Positions 24,507 to 33,996 of a stretch of DNA of 40,244 bases are shown here, piece by piece (positions within the stretch are counted from its first letter, which is position 1; every line of letters begins with the position of its first letter). Made by a program: the position numbers and the translations under genes. This DNA comes from Bacteroidota bacterium (GTDB lineage: Bacteria > Bacteroidota > Bacteroidia > Bacteroidales > Prolixibacteraceae), in contig JAUXUF010000135.1 in assembly GCA_030684645.1 (NCBI GenBank), positions 1-40,244 on the forward strand, given 5' to 3'. The notes beneath the pieces are model-generated. The model was given only the letters and a program-made list of their open reading frames with translations. It made no database searches and was not told the DNA's origin.

Positions 24507-26534
24507 ATGGGAAATAACCTCGTAACGAAAGCAGCTGATAACATTCGAATCCTGTCAGCATCAATGGTTGAAAAGGCTAAATCCGGACATCCGGGCGGTG
24601 CGATGGGTGGCGCTGACTTTGTAACTGTCCTTTATTCTGAATTTCTGAATTATGATCCGAGTGACATGACATGGATCAACCGCGACCGGTTCTTCCTCGA
24701 TCCGGGCCACATGTCGCCCATGTTATATTCCATTCTGGCTATGACCGGAAATTACACCATGGATGAATTAGCCCATTTCCGTCAGTGGGGCAGCCCAACT
24801 CCCGGTCATCCTGAAGTTGAACCTGCCAGAGGCGTTGAAAATACCTCCGGGCCACTTGGCCAGGGACATACAATGGCTGTTGGCGCCGCAATTGCCGAAC
24901 GGTTTATGGTTGAGCGGTTTGGAGAATGGATGGCCCATAAAACTTATACCTTCATTTCTGACGGTGGAGTTCAGGAAGAAATTTCGCAGGGCGCCGGCCG
25001 TGTTGCCGGGTTCCTGGGCCTGAACAACCTGATCATGTTCTACGATTCGAACGACATCCAGCTTTCGACTGAGACGAAGGATGTTACCAATGAAGATACA
25101 GCGAAAAAATACGAAGCCTGGGGATGGAAAGTTGTTACCATCGAGGGGAACAATGCAGAACAAATACGTGCTGCCCTGAAAGAGGCCCGGAATGAAAAAG
25201 AAAAGCCAACCCTGATTATAGGTAAAACCATCATGGGCAAAGGCGCTTTGAAAGCAGACGGTTCAAGCTTCGAACGTCAGTGTGCGACGCATGGAATGCC
25301 CCTGGGTGAATCTGGAGCATCTTTCGAAAAAACGATCCTGAACCTGGGTGGCGATCCTCAGAATCCGTTCGTCATTTTTGACGACGTTCAGGCCTTGTTC
25401 GACCAACGCAAACAGGAACTGATTGCAAAAGCATCAGCCGAAAAAGCGACTCAACAAGCCTGGGAAAAAACCAATCCTGAATTAGCCGCTAAACTGGCAC
25501 GCTTTTTCAGCAAAGAAGCCCCGGCATTCGATTTCAGCCGGATTTCACAAAAAGCTGATTCTGCAACACGGGCTGCTTCGAGCACCGTTCTGGCTGCTTT
25601 TGCCAGCGAGATTGAAAACATGGTGGTTTCTTCTGCCGACCTTTCAAACTCTGACAAAACTGACGGCTTCCTGAAAAAAACCAAAGCATTTAAAAAAGGT
25701 GACTTCTCTGGCTCCTTCTTTCAGGCAGGAGTTTGCGAATTGACAATGGCTTGTATCATGAACGGATTGGCCTTGCATGGGGGTATTATTCCGGTTTGCG
25801 GAACGTTCTTCGTTTTCTCCGACTACATGAAACCAGCGGTGCGTATGGCTGCCCTGATGCAATTACCGGTAAAATATATCTGGACTCACGATGCTTTCCG
25901 GGTGGGAGAAGATGGCCCTACCCACCAGCCGGTTGAGCAGGAAGCTCAGATCCGCCTGATGGAAAAACTGAAAAACCACCATGGCAAGAATTCAACGCTG
26001 GTGCTTCGTCCGGCTGACGCTGAAGAAGCTACCGTTGCCTGGAAACTGGCGCTCGAAAATACCGATTCACCAACTGCGTTGATCCTGTCACGTCAAAACA
26101 TCAAAAATCTTCCGTCAAAAGGCGATCGCTATACCGAAGCCTTGCAGGCTGCCAAAGGAGCTTACATTGTAACCGATGCTAAAGGAATTCCTGATGTAAT
26201 TCTCCTGGCAAGCGGTTCCGAAGTCAGCACATTGGTCGAAGGCCAGGCACTACTTGAAAAAGAAGGCATTAAATGCCGGATTGTTTCGGTTCCTTCCGAA
26301 GGATTATTCCGCAGTCAGAGCCCGGCTTATCAGCAAAGCGTATTACCTGCCGGAATTAAAAAATTTGGTTTGACAGCCGGCTTGCCTGTTAACCTGGAAG
26401 GATTGGTTGGCGCCGATGGAAAAGTTTTTGGCATGGAATCATTCGGATTTTCTGCACCATACACTGTCCTGGACGAAAAGCTTGGATTTACAGCCCAGAA
26501 TGTTTACAAACAAGTAAAGGAAATCCTTGCCTGA
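24507..26534 (+). CDS. tkt: Transketolase
   Basis: A 675-residue full-length transketolase carrying both halves in one chain. It moves two-carbon units between sugar phosphates in the pentose phosphate pathway using thiamine diphosphate. Landmarks are SGHPGGAMGGADF near the N-terminus, GPLGQGHTMAVGAAIAERF, the TPP motif region FISDGGVQEEISQGAG, where the common GDG is SDG, FRVGEDGPTHQPVEQ of the pyrimidine domain, and LSRQNIKNLP. The SDG variant seems typical of a bacterial subgroup rather than a defect, since flanking residues are kept. A strong terminator follows, so the gene is probably transcribed alone. Confidence 0.95.
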   Translation: MGNNLVTKAADNIRILSASMVEKAKSGHPGGAMGGADFVTVLYSEFLNYDPSDMTWINRDRFFLDPGHMSPMLYSILAMTGNYTMDELAHFRQWGSPTPGHPEVEPARGVENTSGPLGQGHTMAVGAAIAERFMVERFGEWMAHKTYTFISDGGVQEEISQGAGRVAGFLGLNNLIMFYDSNDIQLSTETKDVTNEDTAKKYEAWGWKVVTIEGNNAEQIRAALKEARNEKEKPTLIIGKTIMGKGALKADGSSFERQCATHGMPLGESGASFEKTILNLGGDPQNPFVIFDDVQALFDQRKQELIAKASAEKATQQAWEKTNPELAAKLARFFSKEAPAFDFSRISQKADSATRAASSTVLAAFASEIENMVVSSADLSNSDKTDGFLKKTKAFKKGDFSGSFFQAGVCELTMACIMNGLALHGGIIPVCGTFFVFSDYMKPAVRMAALMQLPVKYIWTHDAFRVGEDGPTHQPVEQEAQIRLMEKLKNHHGKNSTLVLRPADAEEATVAWKLALENTDSPTALILSRQNIKNLPSKGDRYTEALQAAKGAYIVTDAKGIPDVILLASGSEVSTLVEGQALLEKEGIKCRIVSVPSEGLFRSQSPAYQQSVLPAGIKKFGLTAGLPVNLEGLVGADGKVFGMESFGFSAPYTVLDEKLGFTAQNVYKQVKEILA

Positions 26535-26556
26535 TCGATTCTGCATCGAACACATA

Positions 26557-26597
26557 TTAAAGAAGGCAACTCGTTTGGGCTGCCTTCTTTAATTTTA
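26557..26597. terminator. Bidirectional terminator between tkt and the GntR gene
   Basis: A perfect 12-bp stem TTAAAGAAGGCA with TGCCTTCTTTAA on a 12-base loop is flanked by A and T residues, so it can serve both tkt (plus) and the convergent regulator gene (minus). Confidence 0.88.
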
Positions 26598-26644
26598 TGA
26601 TTTTCGTATTGAGAATGGTACAGTATTTCGTTGTTGTTCCGTTC

Positions 26645-27376
26645 CTACGAATGTTTAAAGAATTTGTTGTAAACCTGCATGTTGCGGTCGAGATGGGCCT
26701 GCATTTTATCGTATGCGCGCTCGGCATCGCGTTCACGGATTGCATTTACAATTTCCTTGTGGTAGCCAAGTGTAATTTCCTTTTCACCGTCAATGTTGGC
26801 ATAAATAAAGTTGCGCATCCGCGGCAGCAAGTTGTGTACAGGTTCCATGGTGATGATTACAAACGGATTTTCGGTAGCACGCGCGACAGCCAGATGGAAA
26901 CGGTTATCAATATCTGACTCGAGCTGGGTATTGTCCGGATTACATTTGGCGAACTCGACCAAATTGGCTTCCATGTTTTTTAGATCTTCGTCAGTACGGT
27001 TCAAGGCAGCCATTTTAGCAATTTCAGGCTCAAAAGCCAACCGAAGTTCAATGATCTGACTGATCAGGTTTTCATCGAATTTTAAGTCATAATACAGATT
27101 GAGCGAACTAATGGCATCTTTCAGTTCGATCTTGGTAACGACCATCCCACTACCCTTCTTGATTTCGATCAGGCCACGCGCACTCAACCGTCGCAAAGCC
27201 TCGCGAAGTGCTGTACGGCTAACGGCAAACATCTCACACAGCTCGCGCTCAGAAGGAAGCTTTGCTCCAATAGGTAGCTTCTTCTCACGAATCGCCCGTT
27301 CGATGTTCCGCTCAATCTTTTGGCTTAAAGTTTGTGTGGTTCCAATTTTTTGGAAAATATCTTCCATTTTGTCCAT
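26645..27376 (-). CDS. GntR family transcriptional regulator, FadR subfamily (FCD domain)
   Basis: A 243-residue regulator. The N-terminal winged helix-turn-helix (about 15-85) has the GntR signature LPIGAKLPSERELCEMFAVS with RTALREALRRLSARGLIEI. The C-terminal FCD ligand domain (about 100-235) carries the helical metal-binding pattern (DIDNRFHLAVARATENPF and later His residues in GYHKEIV and MQAHLDRN). FCD regulators sense small organic acids, often of sugar-acid catabolism, but no pathway genes are adjacent. An inverted repeat in front of the gene may be its own operator. The first ATG (27376) is used; one at 27367 is possible. Confidence 0.88.
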   Translation of the reverse strand: MDKMEDIFQKIGTTQTLSQKIERNIERAIREKKLPIGAKLPSERELCEMFAVSRTALREALRRLSARGLIEIKKGSGMVVTKIELKDAISSLNLYYDLKFDENLISQIIELRLAFEPEIAKMAALNRTDEDLKNMEANLVEFAKCNPDNTQLESDIDNRFHLAVARATENPFVIITMEPVHNLLPRMRNFIYANIDGEKEITLGYHKEIVNAIRERDAERAYDKMQAHLDRNMQVYNKFFKHS

Positions 27377-27432
27377 ATTAAATCAATAATTCAATGAAAA
27401 TTAGCATGTATCCCACAAAGAAAATGAAAATT

Positions 27433-27448
27433 TGTATGCTATCATACA
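27433..27448. promoter_or_regulatory. Candidate GntR operator
   Basis: TGTATG-CTAT-CATACA is a perfect 6-bp inverted repeat 57 bases upstream of the regulator gene and 118 bases before the divergent patatin gene. Spacing and size suit GntR/FCD dimers. A degenerate related site, TGTATCCCACA, lies at 27404-27414. Confidence 0.5.
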
Positions 27449-27565
27449 GAAAAAAACATCTTACAAAGCATAAAGCGGTGAAATGGGATTTATACTTTTG
27501 CTAAATTATTTAGTTAGGCAATTTCGTATATTTAATATAAATCCGAATTGCAAATCAATCCGGCC

Positions 27566-29857
27566 ATGAAAAAATTTTTTATACTTCTCTTTTTAGTTCC
27601 TATCTGCCTGTTTGAGGTACAGGCGCAAACGGTGGGTTTGGTTTTGAGTGGCGGCGGCGCAAAAGGGCTTGCGCATATTGCCGTTATTAAAGCGCTTGAA
27701 GAAAACGGAATACCGATTGATTTCATAGCAGGGACATCAATGGGGGCTATTGTTGGAGGTTTATATGCGGCAGGTTATTCACCTGAAGAGATGGAACAAC
27801 TATTTAAATCAGAACAGTTTAAATTTTGGTATTCCGGACAAATTCAAAAAGAATACCGGTATTATTACCAACTGTTGGAGGAAGATCCATCGTGGTTCGA
27901 AATTGATCTGAAGAAGAAAGAAGATAAACTAAAAATTCTTCCACCATCCAATCTCATACCTCAGGGGCAGATGGACTTTGCTTTTATGGAAATATTCTCG
28001 GCGGCAACGGCCATCAGCAAAGGCGATTTCAACAAGCTATTTGTTCCATTTCTTTGCATTGCCACTGAAGTTAACAACAACAGCGAAGTCATACTACGAA
28101 AAGGTGATCTGGGCGAGGCAATCCGTGGATCGATGACAATCCCTTTGCTTTTTAAGCCAATCGAAATTGATGGTGCCCTTTTATTTGACGGGGGGATGGT
28201 CAACAACTTTCCGGTAAAAGAAATGAAAAGCCTGTTTAAACCAGATATTATTATCGGACACAATGTGGCTATCAGACACGAAAAACCTGATGCCGATAAT
28301 ATTATGGAACAAATCGCCTATTTGATCCTGCAAAAAACCGATTATAAAATTGATCCGGAAGATGGCATATTGATGGAATCAACCCTCAATAATGTAGATT
28401 GGTTTGATTTTAAAAAGATCGATCTTATTGAACAATCTGCTTGCGAAACGGTCAGCAAGCATATCGACAGTATTAAATCCAGAATTATCCGGCGAATCGA
28501 TCCCAAAGACCTTCAGCAAAAAAGGGATCTGTTCAACTTTAAAAAACCACCGCTAATCTTCCAGCATGTTCAGGTTGAAGGGGCAAAAGATGCCATGCAG
28601 CGAAAGTTTATTATTCAGAGTATCAGACACCAGTCTAACAAAATTGATTTGAAGGAGCTTAAAAAAGAATACTTTAAACTGATAGCTGATCATCAGATAA
28701 AGTCGTTGCACCCGGTTTCGCGTTTTAATCCTGAAACTGGTTACTATGACCTGGATCTGAATGTTGAACCGAATTATCCGATGCAGGTCAATTTCGGTGG
28801 AAATATTTCGACCCGGCCAATCAATCAGGGCTTTTTAAGTGTTGATTACCGCATGTATAAAGACCGATCCTACACATTCAGCGCTAATATGTATTTCGGG
28901 CGGTTTTACAGCTCTATTAAAACAGGGGCCAGAATCGATTTTCCTTCTGCACTACCTTTCTACCTGGCCGGATATTTTACATTGGACCGCTTGGATTATT
29001 ACTCCTCAACCACCGAATTTGTATTTGAAGATGTCCGTCCACCGTATATTATTCAAAACGAAAATAATTTCAGGCTGGAGATGGGATTCCCGACAAATAC
29101 CCACGGGAAATTGACTTTAGGAGGCTCATACTCCAATGCCAGAGATAAATATTATCTCACCGAATCGGTAAAAATAACGGATACACCTGATCAGACTATC
29201 TTCGATGGTCTGACTGGTGTACTTTGCAATCAGACCAATTCGTTTAACGACAAGCAATATCCGACTGAAGGAATATCCTCCTGTTTGTCCCTGAAATACA
29301 TTTCAGGAAACGAAAAAAACAATCCGGGAACAACTTCGAATAACGTATCAGGCAAACAATACAGTCACCATTTCTATCTCCTGAAGGGTTGCTACGACCG
29401 TTATTTTAAAATCAATAACCATGTTGTATTGGGATGGTTGGCCGAAGGAGTTTACAGCAATAAAAAGCCATTCAGCAATTACGTTTCAACCGTTCTTTCT
29501 GCGCCATCATTTAATCCTATTCCACACAGTAAAACCATTTTTATGGATAACTTTCATGCCAATAAATATGTAGCTTCGGGCATTAAAGGCATAATCAAAC
29601 TCTCCGGTCAGTTACACTTCAGGGCCGAAGCTTATGCTTTTGCTCCGCTTTCTGAAATTGTTGAAACAAAAAACAATATGGCAGTTTTTAAGGTTGAAAA
29701 ATTTCCAAACCTCAAATTCATGGGATCAGGTGCATTGGTCTATCAATCGGCGCTTGGACCTATCAGTTTTTCGGTTAATTATTACGATAAGAATCAAACC
29801 AGGTTCTTTGCTTTGTTTAATGTCGGATACATCCTGTTTAACCGGAGAGGATATTGA
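27566..29857 (+). CDS. Patatin-like phospholipase fused to POTRA and Omp85-type beta-barrel
   Basis: A 763-residue exported protein with a signal peptide (1-20, ending VQA before Q21). The patatin domain follows at once: oxyanion hole SGGGAKG (28-34), nucleophile elbow GTSMG (S58) and the catalytic Asp in DGG (D208, LLFDGGMVNNFPV), so the Ser-Asp dyad is complete. Next is a POTRA-like segment (FQHVQVEGAKDAMQRKF, about 335-400), then a beta-barrel (about 410-763) with alternating strands and a C-terminal strand. This is the arrangement of PlpD-like type Vd proteins, where the barrel anchors the lipase in the outer membrane. The ATG at 27566 precedes the signal; an upstream TTG was rejected. 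Confidence 0.9.
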   Translation: MKKFFILLFLVPICLFEVQAQTVGLVLSGGGAKGLAHIAVIKALEENGIPIDFIAGTSMGAIVGGLYAAGYSPEEMEQLFKSEQFKFWYSGQIQKEYRYYYQLLEEDPSWFEIDLKKKEDKLKILPPSNLIPQGQMDFAFMEIFSAATAISKGDFNKLFVPFLCIATEVNNNSEVILRKGDLGEAIRGSMTIPLLFKPIEIDGALLFDGGMVNNFPVKEMKSLFKPDIIIGHNVAIRHEKPDADNIMEQIAYLILQKTDYKIDPEDGILMESTLNNVDWFDFKKIDLIEQSACETVSKHIDSIKSRIIRRIDPKDLQQKRDLFNFKKPPLIFQHVQVEGAKDAMQRKFIIQSIRHQSNKIDLKELKKEYFKLIADHQIKSLHPVSRFNPETGYYDLDLNVEPNYPMQVNFGGNISTRPINQGFLSVDYRMYKDRSYTFSANMYFGRFYSSIKTGARIDFPSALPFYLAGYFTLDRLDYYSSTTEFVFEDVRPPYIIQNENNFRLEMGFPTNTHGKLTLGGSYSNARDKYYLTESVKITDTPDQTIFDGLTGVLCNQTNSFNDKQYPTEGISSCLSLKYISGNEKNNPGTTSNNVSGKQYSHHFYLLKGCYDRYFKINNHVVLGWLAEGVYSNKKPFSNYVSTVLSAPSFNPIPHSKTIFMDNFHANKYVASGIKGIIKLSGQLHFRAEAYAFAPLSEIVETKNNMAVFKVEKFPNLKFMGSGALVYQSALGPISFSVNYYDKNQTRFFALFNVGYILFNRRGY

Positions 29858-29875
29858 GAAACCGGATTGAAAGTG

Positions 29876-29883
29876 TATTTTTG
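29876..29883 (+). promoter_or_regulatory. -7 element upstream of ppnP
   Basis: TATTTTTG fits TAnnTTTG and lies 33 bases before the ppnP ATG. A partial -33 (ATTG, 29853-29856) is 19 bases upstream. It gives ppnP its own promoter after the patatin gene. Confidence 0.5.
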
Positions 29884-29916
29884 CCTTCCCTTTTTAAATC
29901 TTTAAAAATTCAAAAC

Positions 29917-30198
29917 ATGTTGAAAGTAAACGAATATTTTGGAGGAACTGTCAAATCGATTGCCCTCGAAAACCTTGAAGGTGTAGCCACTGTTGGCGTT
30001 ATGGAAGACGGTGAATATGAATTCGGTACCGGAACCATCGAACACATGACAATAACCAGTGGAGTATTGGATGTATTGCTTCCTGGCGAAACAGTTTGGA
30101 CAACATACCTGAAAGGAGAAACTTTCATTGTTGCGAAAGATGTCCGGTTCAAGGTGAAAGCAAACGGGCCGGTGGCATACTATTGCCTGTATATATAA
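29917..30198 (+). CDS. ppnP: Pyrimidine/purine nucleoside phosphorylase (PpnP, DUF1255)
   Basis: A 93-residue single-domain cupin of typical PpnP length. PpnP splits many ribonucleosides with phosphate into base and ribose-1-phosphate. Family landmarks are the N-terminal VNEYFGGTVKSIALE, the ATVGVMEDGEYEFGTG strand and the region TITSGVLDVLLPGE, with the tail YYCLYI. The ATG at 29917 gives the normal N-terminus MLKVNEYF; an upstream start at 29854 would overlap the promoter. It is convergent with hemH, separated by 26 bases. Confidence 0.92.
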   Translation: MLKVNEYFGGTVKSIALENLEGVATVGVMEDGEYEFGTGTIEHMTITSGVLDVLLPGETVWTTYLKGETFIVAKDVRFKVKANGPVAYYCLYI

Positions 30199-30224
30199 TC
30201 CAAGGATTGATTGGTTGAATGAAT

Positions 30225-31244
30225 TTAATGCAGATAAGGATTCAGGATTTTTTCCAAAGCATAGATCCATTGGGGAGAATCGTTTAAACTTTCGACCATT
30301 TGAAGGTTTTGCCCGCCATTTGCAACAAACAATTCCTTGTATTCCAACCCGATTTCCACGGTCGTTTCCAGGCAATCGGCGACAAACGACGGCGCCACAA
30401 CCAGTAAATTTTTACTTCCGCTTTTAGCCAGTCCGACCAGGTTCTGATCGGTAAAAGGAGTCATCCAGTTTTTCGATAATCGGGATTGAAACGACACTGA
30501 ATATTGTCCGGATTTCAAGCCAAGCCGGTTCACCAATTCGCGGGTAGTCTGGTAACAAGTAGCTTTGTAGCAGAATTTTCCAAATTCGGGCAAACCATTT
30601 TCGCAATTGCAGGATTGAATCGGTTTGTCGGGATGATTTTTCTCCAGGTGCCGGTTGGGCAAACCATGAAAGGAAAAAATCACATGATCATATTTTTCAG
30701 GTTGATACGATTGAATACGGTCGGCAAACGCATCCAAAAAGGCGGGATGGTCATAAAACTGGTTAATGGCATGAATCTCAGGAATGGTGTTCCATGTCCG
30801 GACCTGATCCATCACAGCCTGAATAGCCGTTCCACTGGTTGACGAGGCATATTGCGGAAACATGGGCAGAATTATCAACCGGTCGTAATTTCCTTTCTGA
30901 ATGGCAGCAAGCGCTTTGCCCATGGATGGATTTCCATAACGCATCGCCAGAAAAACATCAGCTCTGGAATCAAGTTTTTGCTGAAGTTCATCCTGAACTT
31001 GCTCCGAAAAGTACAACAGAGGCGAACCTTTTTCGGTCCATAAGCGCTCATACAGCTTGGTCGATTTTGGCGCCCTGAAAGGAACAATGATGAGGTTAAC
31101 CAATATTTTCTGCAATACGAGCGGAATGTCAATCACCCTGCGATCGTTCAGAAATTCAGATAAATAACGGCGTACCGCTTTCACCGTTGGTTCATCGGGT
31201 GTTCCGACATTGATCAGGATTACCGCTGTTTTTTTAGTCTCCAT
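30225..31244 (-). CDS. hemH: Ferrochelatase
   Basis: A 339-residue ferrochelatase that inserts Fe2+ into a porphyrin at the end of heme synthesis. Landmarks are ILINVGTPDEPT at the N-terminus, AMRYGNPSM, LPMFPQYASSTSGTA, the catalytic His in FSFHGLPNRHL (H193), and the metal-site Glu in DCLETTVEIG (E293, E297). An insertion with four cysteines, SCNCENGLPEFGKFCYKATC (C212, C214, C225, C230), lies after the catalytic His. Some bacterial ferrochelatases hold a 2Fe-2S cluster, usually with a different cysteine layout. The gene stands alone here; other heme genes are not in the window. Confidence 0.93.
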   Translation of the reverse strand: METKKTAVILINVGTPDEPTVKAVRRYLSEFLNDRRVIDIPLVLQKILVNLIIVPFRAPKSTKLYERLWTEKGSPLLYFSEQVQDELQQKLDSRADVFLAMRYGNPSMGKALAAIQKGNYDRLIILPMFPQYASSTSGTAIQAVMDQVRTWNTIPEIHAINQFYDHPAFLDAFADRIQSYQPEKYDHVIFSFHGLPNRHLEKNHPDKPIQSCNCENGLPEFGKFCYKATCYQTTRELVNRLGLKSGQYSVSFQSRLSKNWMTPFTDQNLVGLAKSGSKNLLVVAPSFVADCLETTVEIGLEYKELFVANGGQNLQMVESLNDSPQWIYALEKILNPYLH

Positions 31245-31311
31245 GCTTCTATTTTATCCGGATGCGAGTTGTTTCTTCAGGACAACAATTCATTCAACAA
31301 AATGATCATTT

Positions 31312-33957
31312 TTATTTGAGATTCAAGCTCACCTTTATTCCTGCCGATCGGAATTTTCCATTTTCAAATCCAGCCACTGCTTCCACATTCAGCAACAAAA
31401 ACAAGTTTCCCAGGCCATAACCCGTTTCAGCGTAATTTCCCATTTCAGGAGTACTGAAAAAATTTACAAATATATTTTCTGAAAAAGAGAAATTTTTTAT
31501 GATTGGGAGCTGCTTGATGATCAAACGACGGCTTTGCCAGTTTGCATGAGCGTCGAGAAACTTGCTGCTGGTTGAATACTGGTAAAAAGGCAGCAGTCTG
31601 AAACTATTTTCGTACGACGAAAACATAAAACCGGTGGGCTGGGTATTGAAATGATGGAAATCCTCAAAGTAAACTTGTTTCTTATTCAGGAATATACCGG
31701 CATTGGCCCGATATGAAAAATGATCATCAATCCCAAAATTGATCTTCTGGCGGATACCCAGATTTAACTGATCATATCGCGAACCGCTTCCTAAAACATT
31801 GGAAAAAGCGCTTTTGTAAACCAGTGAATAGGTCGGAAATTTACTTTCAGCATACATTTTGGTATTGTTCCGGATGCGATACCGATGGTGCGGTGTATAT
31901 TCCAAAACAATACGGCTTACAAACGACTGATGATTTTCAAGTTGCCAGGGATTCAGTTGATTATTGACCGGAATGTTCGGCTGAATTTCCCGATCTGTGT
32001 AATTGATGAATGAAAAGCTGGAATGATTGCTCAACGAACTGTTATTGCTGTAATCAACTGAGACATTCAGATTCAAACCATTAGCCAGATCACGGCTGGC
32101 TGTCAGTTGCAGGAAATCGCGCCGGTAATACCGTTTGAAGTTTTCTTCAAGCCAAAGGGTATAAAAATCGTTGGTCATGGGTGTCAATCCGGATGTACGA
32201 TTGAAATCCTGGGTTGTAGTTCCCAGACTGGCTGAAATCCAATTGTTAGTCATGCCATTCAATCGTCTGCTTAAAGAAAATGAAGCATCCAGTTTTCTCC
32301 GGGCAAATGCATAAGCGAAATGCGGATTGAAGCGCAACATATGGCCGGTACTGTCTGATTTGAAATAACTAAAAGGCAACTCAACCCGCAAACCGTCAAC
32401 CGAATTAAACGCCAACGACGTGGGATCGGTCAGGTTCGGAATCGAAAATCGTTCGTATTTCCGGATCGAATCCATCGAATAATCGTAAGTTTTCCCAAAC
32501 AACAGGTGCCTGAGTTTAAACTTTCGTTTCGAATTGTGTACCGAATCCTGATATTCAGGTTTGGATGAAACCAGCAAAAACGAATCTTTTGTGGCGAAAC
32601 TTTTTTTTTCGGATTCAGTCAGTGGAATTGGCCTCAATGTTTTCCAAAAAGCCGAATCGTTATTCACCTGCTTCTGACTCACCTGAAAACTTGACTTAAT
32701 TTCAAGCGGCTCTGGCGGACTGTTTCGACGAGTCTCGGTCTCAATCATCCGGTTTAGTTTTACCGTTTCACGGTTGTTTAATTCAGGTTTCTGCAGCAAT
32801 GCGCCGATCCGTTTTTGTGCCTGCGTTTTTACTGTCTTTTCAGTTTCGGTTTGCTTATTTTCAGCCGTAATCCGATCATACACCTGTTGATCCTGTATTT
32901 GCTGAGTTTTCAGTTTATCGAGAAAAGAATGGTCAAGTGCAGGATTTAACGTGGTTTTGTATTCGTTGATCGATGCTACATACCGGTATTTCATTTTCAG
33001 GCCAAATCCGGAGAAATCCATTTCGAAATCGAGACTTACCGGCATCCAGGTATTCGTATTCACTTCGCCATACACCTGGTGGACTTTCACACCAGTCATT
33101 GGGATGTGCAGGTTCAAATCGGCTGAATGAATATTCCAGAACAGGTCGGCAATGTAAATGAAGCCTGTAAAAACATCATTCCCATTGGTTTTCGGGATTA
33201 CTTTTATTTTATTGATTGTTCGACCCTGATCCTCGAAAACGCCTTCGAGCCTGAAATTGTAAACTTTCAGCGCATTCTTGCCGACCGGCGAAACAACACC
33301 GTATTTATCAGCGTCATACAAATTATTGGTTATCATGCTCATCGGCGAAGTATTATTTTCCTTGCCCGATGATCGCATTGCCAAAACCTTCTGTTTCACT
33401 TTATCCGGCAACTCAAAATCAATCTGACTCACAGTTTCCAACACGAATTGCTGATTCTCTTTCACACCGCCTTTTCTCATTTGTTTTTCGAGCAGAAAAG
33501 GAATTTTTTCGAAAACCCCTGATCCTTTCAGATAGACTTTGCAGGAATACTGCGAAACCTGTTTCTGGTAATACGGAGCCAAAGCAATGGCACGCCGCAT
33601 GATGTAATAAGCCGGATCTTCTCCTGAAGCCAGCACTTTAATCTCGGGAATCCGGTAATCCTGATTTATCAGCCTGATGTTGATTTCCTGAAAGGTTTTT
33701 CCAATAGTCAGATTATTTGTTTGAGTATGATAACCCAGATACTGAAACAACACGTTCCATTTTCCCTCCGGAAGTTTGAGTTCGTAATTTCCTTCTATAT
33801 TTGAAGTCGTTCCGGTTGACAACTGCGGAACGTAAATCGTAGCAAACGGCACAGCCTCACCCTGAGTATTGGTAATGCGACCACGAATTCCCTGTGCCAA
33901 AGTTGAATTGAAAAAAACAAAGCAGAATATAAAAGGAAGTAGGTTGCGTAAAATCAT
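31312..33957 (-). CDS. DUF5686 and CarboxypepD_reg-like domain outer-membrane protein
   Basis: An 881-residue exported protein with a signal peptide (MILRNLLPFIFCFVFF to LAQ, about 1-22). It starts with a carboxypeptidase-regulatory-like beta-sandwich (about 23-110, GIRGRITNTQGEAVPFATIY, then EGNYELKLPEGKW), as in many TonB-linked Bacteroidota proteins. A long DUF5686 region follows, with the start PAYYIMRRAIALAPYYQKQV, a charged linker (about 365-490) and a C-terminal half rich in aromatic alternating strands, likely a beta-barrel. It lacks the plug domain of SusC. The role is unknown; an outer-membrane location is inferred. The ATG at 33957 places the signal at the N-terminus. Confidence 0.85.
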   Translation of the reverse strand: MILRNLLPFIFCFVFFNSTLAQGIRGRITNTQGEAVPFATIYVPQLSTGTTSNIEGNYELKLPEGKWNVLFQYLGYHTQTNNLTIGKTFQEINIRLINQDYRIPEIKVLASGEDPAYYIMRRAIALAPYYQKQVSQYSCKVYLKGSGVFEKIPFLLEKQMRKGGVKENQQFVLETVSQIDFELPDKVKQKVLAMRSSGKENNTSPMSMITNNLYDADKYGVVSPVGKNALKVYNFRLEGVFEDQGRTINKIKVIPKTNGNDVFTGFIYIADLFWNIHSADLNLHIPMTGVKVHQVYGEVNTNTWMPVSLDFEMDFSGFGLKMKYRYVASINEYKTTLNPALDHSFLDKLKTQQIQDQQVYDRITAENKQTETEKTVKTQAQKRIGALLQKPELNNRETVKLNRMIETETRRNSPPEPLEIKSSFQVSQKQVNNDSAFWKTLRPIPLTESEKKSFATKDSFLLVSSKPEYQDSVHNSKRKFKLRHLLFGKTYDYSMDSIRKYERFSIPNLTDPTSLAFNSVDGLRVELPFSYFKSDSTGHMLRFNPHFAYAFARRKLDASFSLSRRLNGMTNNWISASLGTTTQDFNRTSGLTPMTNDFYTLWLEENFKRYYRRDFLQLTASRDLANGLNLNVSVDYSNNSSLSNHSSFSFINYTDREIQPNIPVNNQLNPWQLENHQSFVSRIVLEYTPHHRYRIRNNTKMYAESKFPTYSLVYKSAFSNVLGSGSRYDQLNLGIRQKINFGIDDHFSYRANAGIFLNKKQVYFEDFHHFNTQPTGFMFSSYENSFRLLPFYQYSTSSKFLDAHANWQSRRLIIKQLPIIKNFSFSENIFVNFFSTPEMGNYAETGYGLGNLFLLLNVEAVAGFENGKFRSAGIKVSLNLK

Positions 33958-33996
33958 ACAGCGCGTTATTTTTACAAAATCCTTGTCAAGCAAAAA

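Noticed and set aside
24768-25163. 131-codon minus-strand frame inside tkt
   Set aside because: It is the shadow of a strongly conserved transketolase; the product has no family resemblance.
29902-30375. 157-codon minus-strand frame across ppnP and the end of hemH
   Set aside because: It covers two recognised genes in other frames and shows no protein character of its own.
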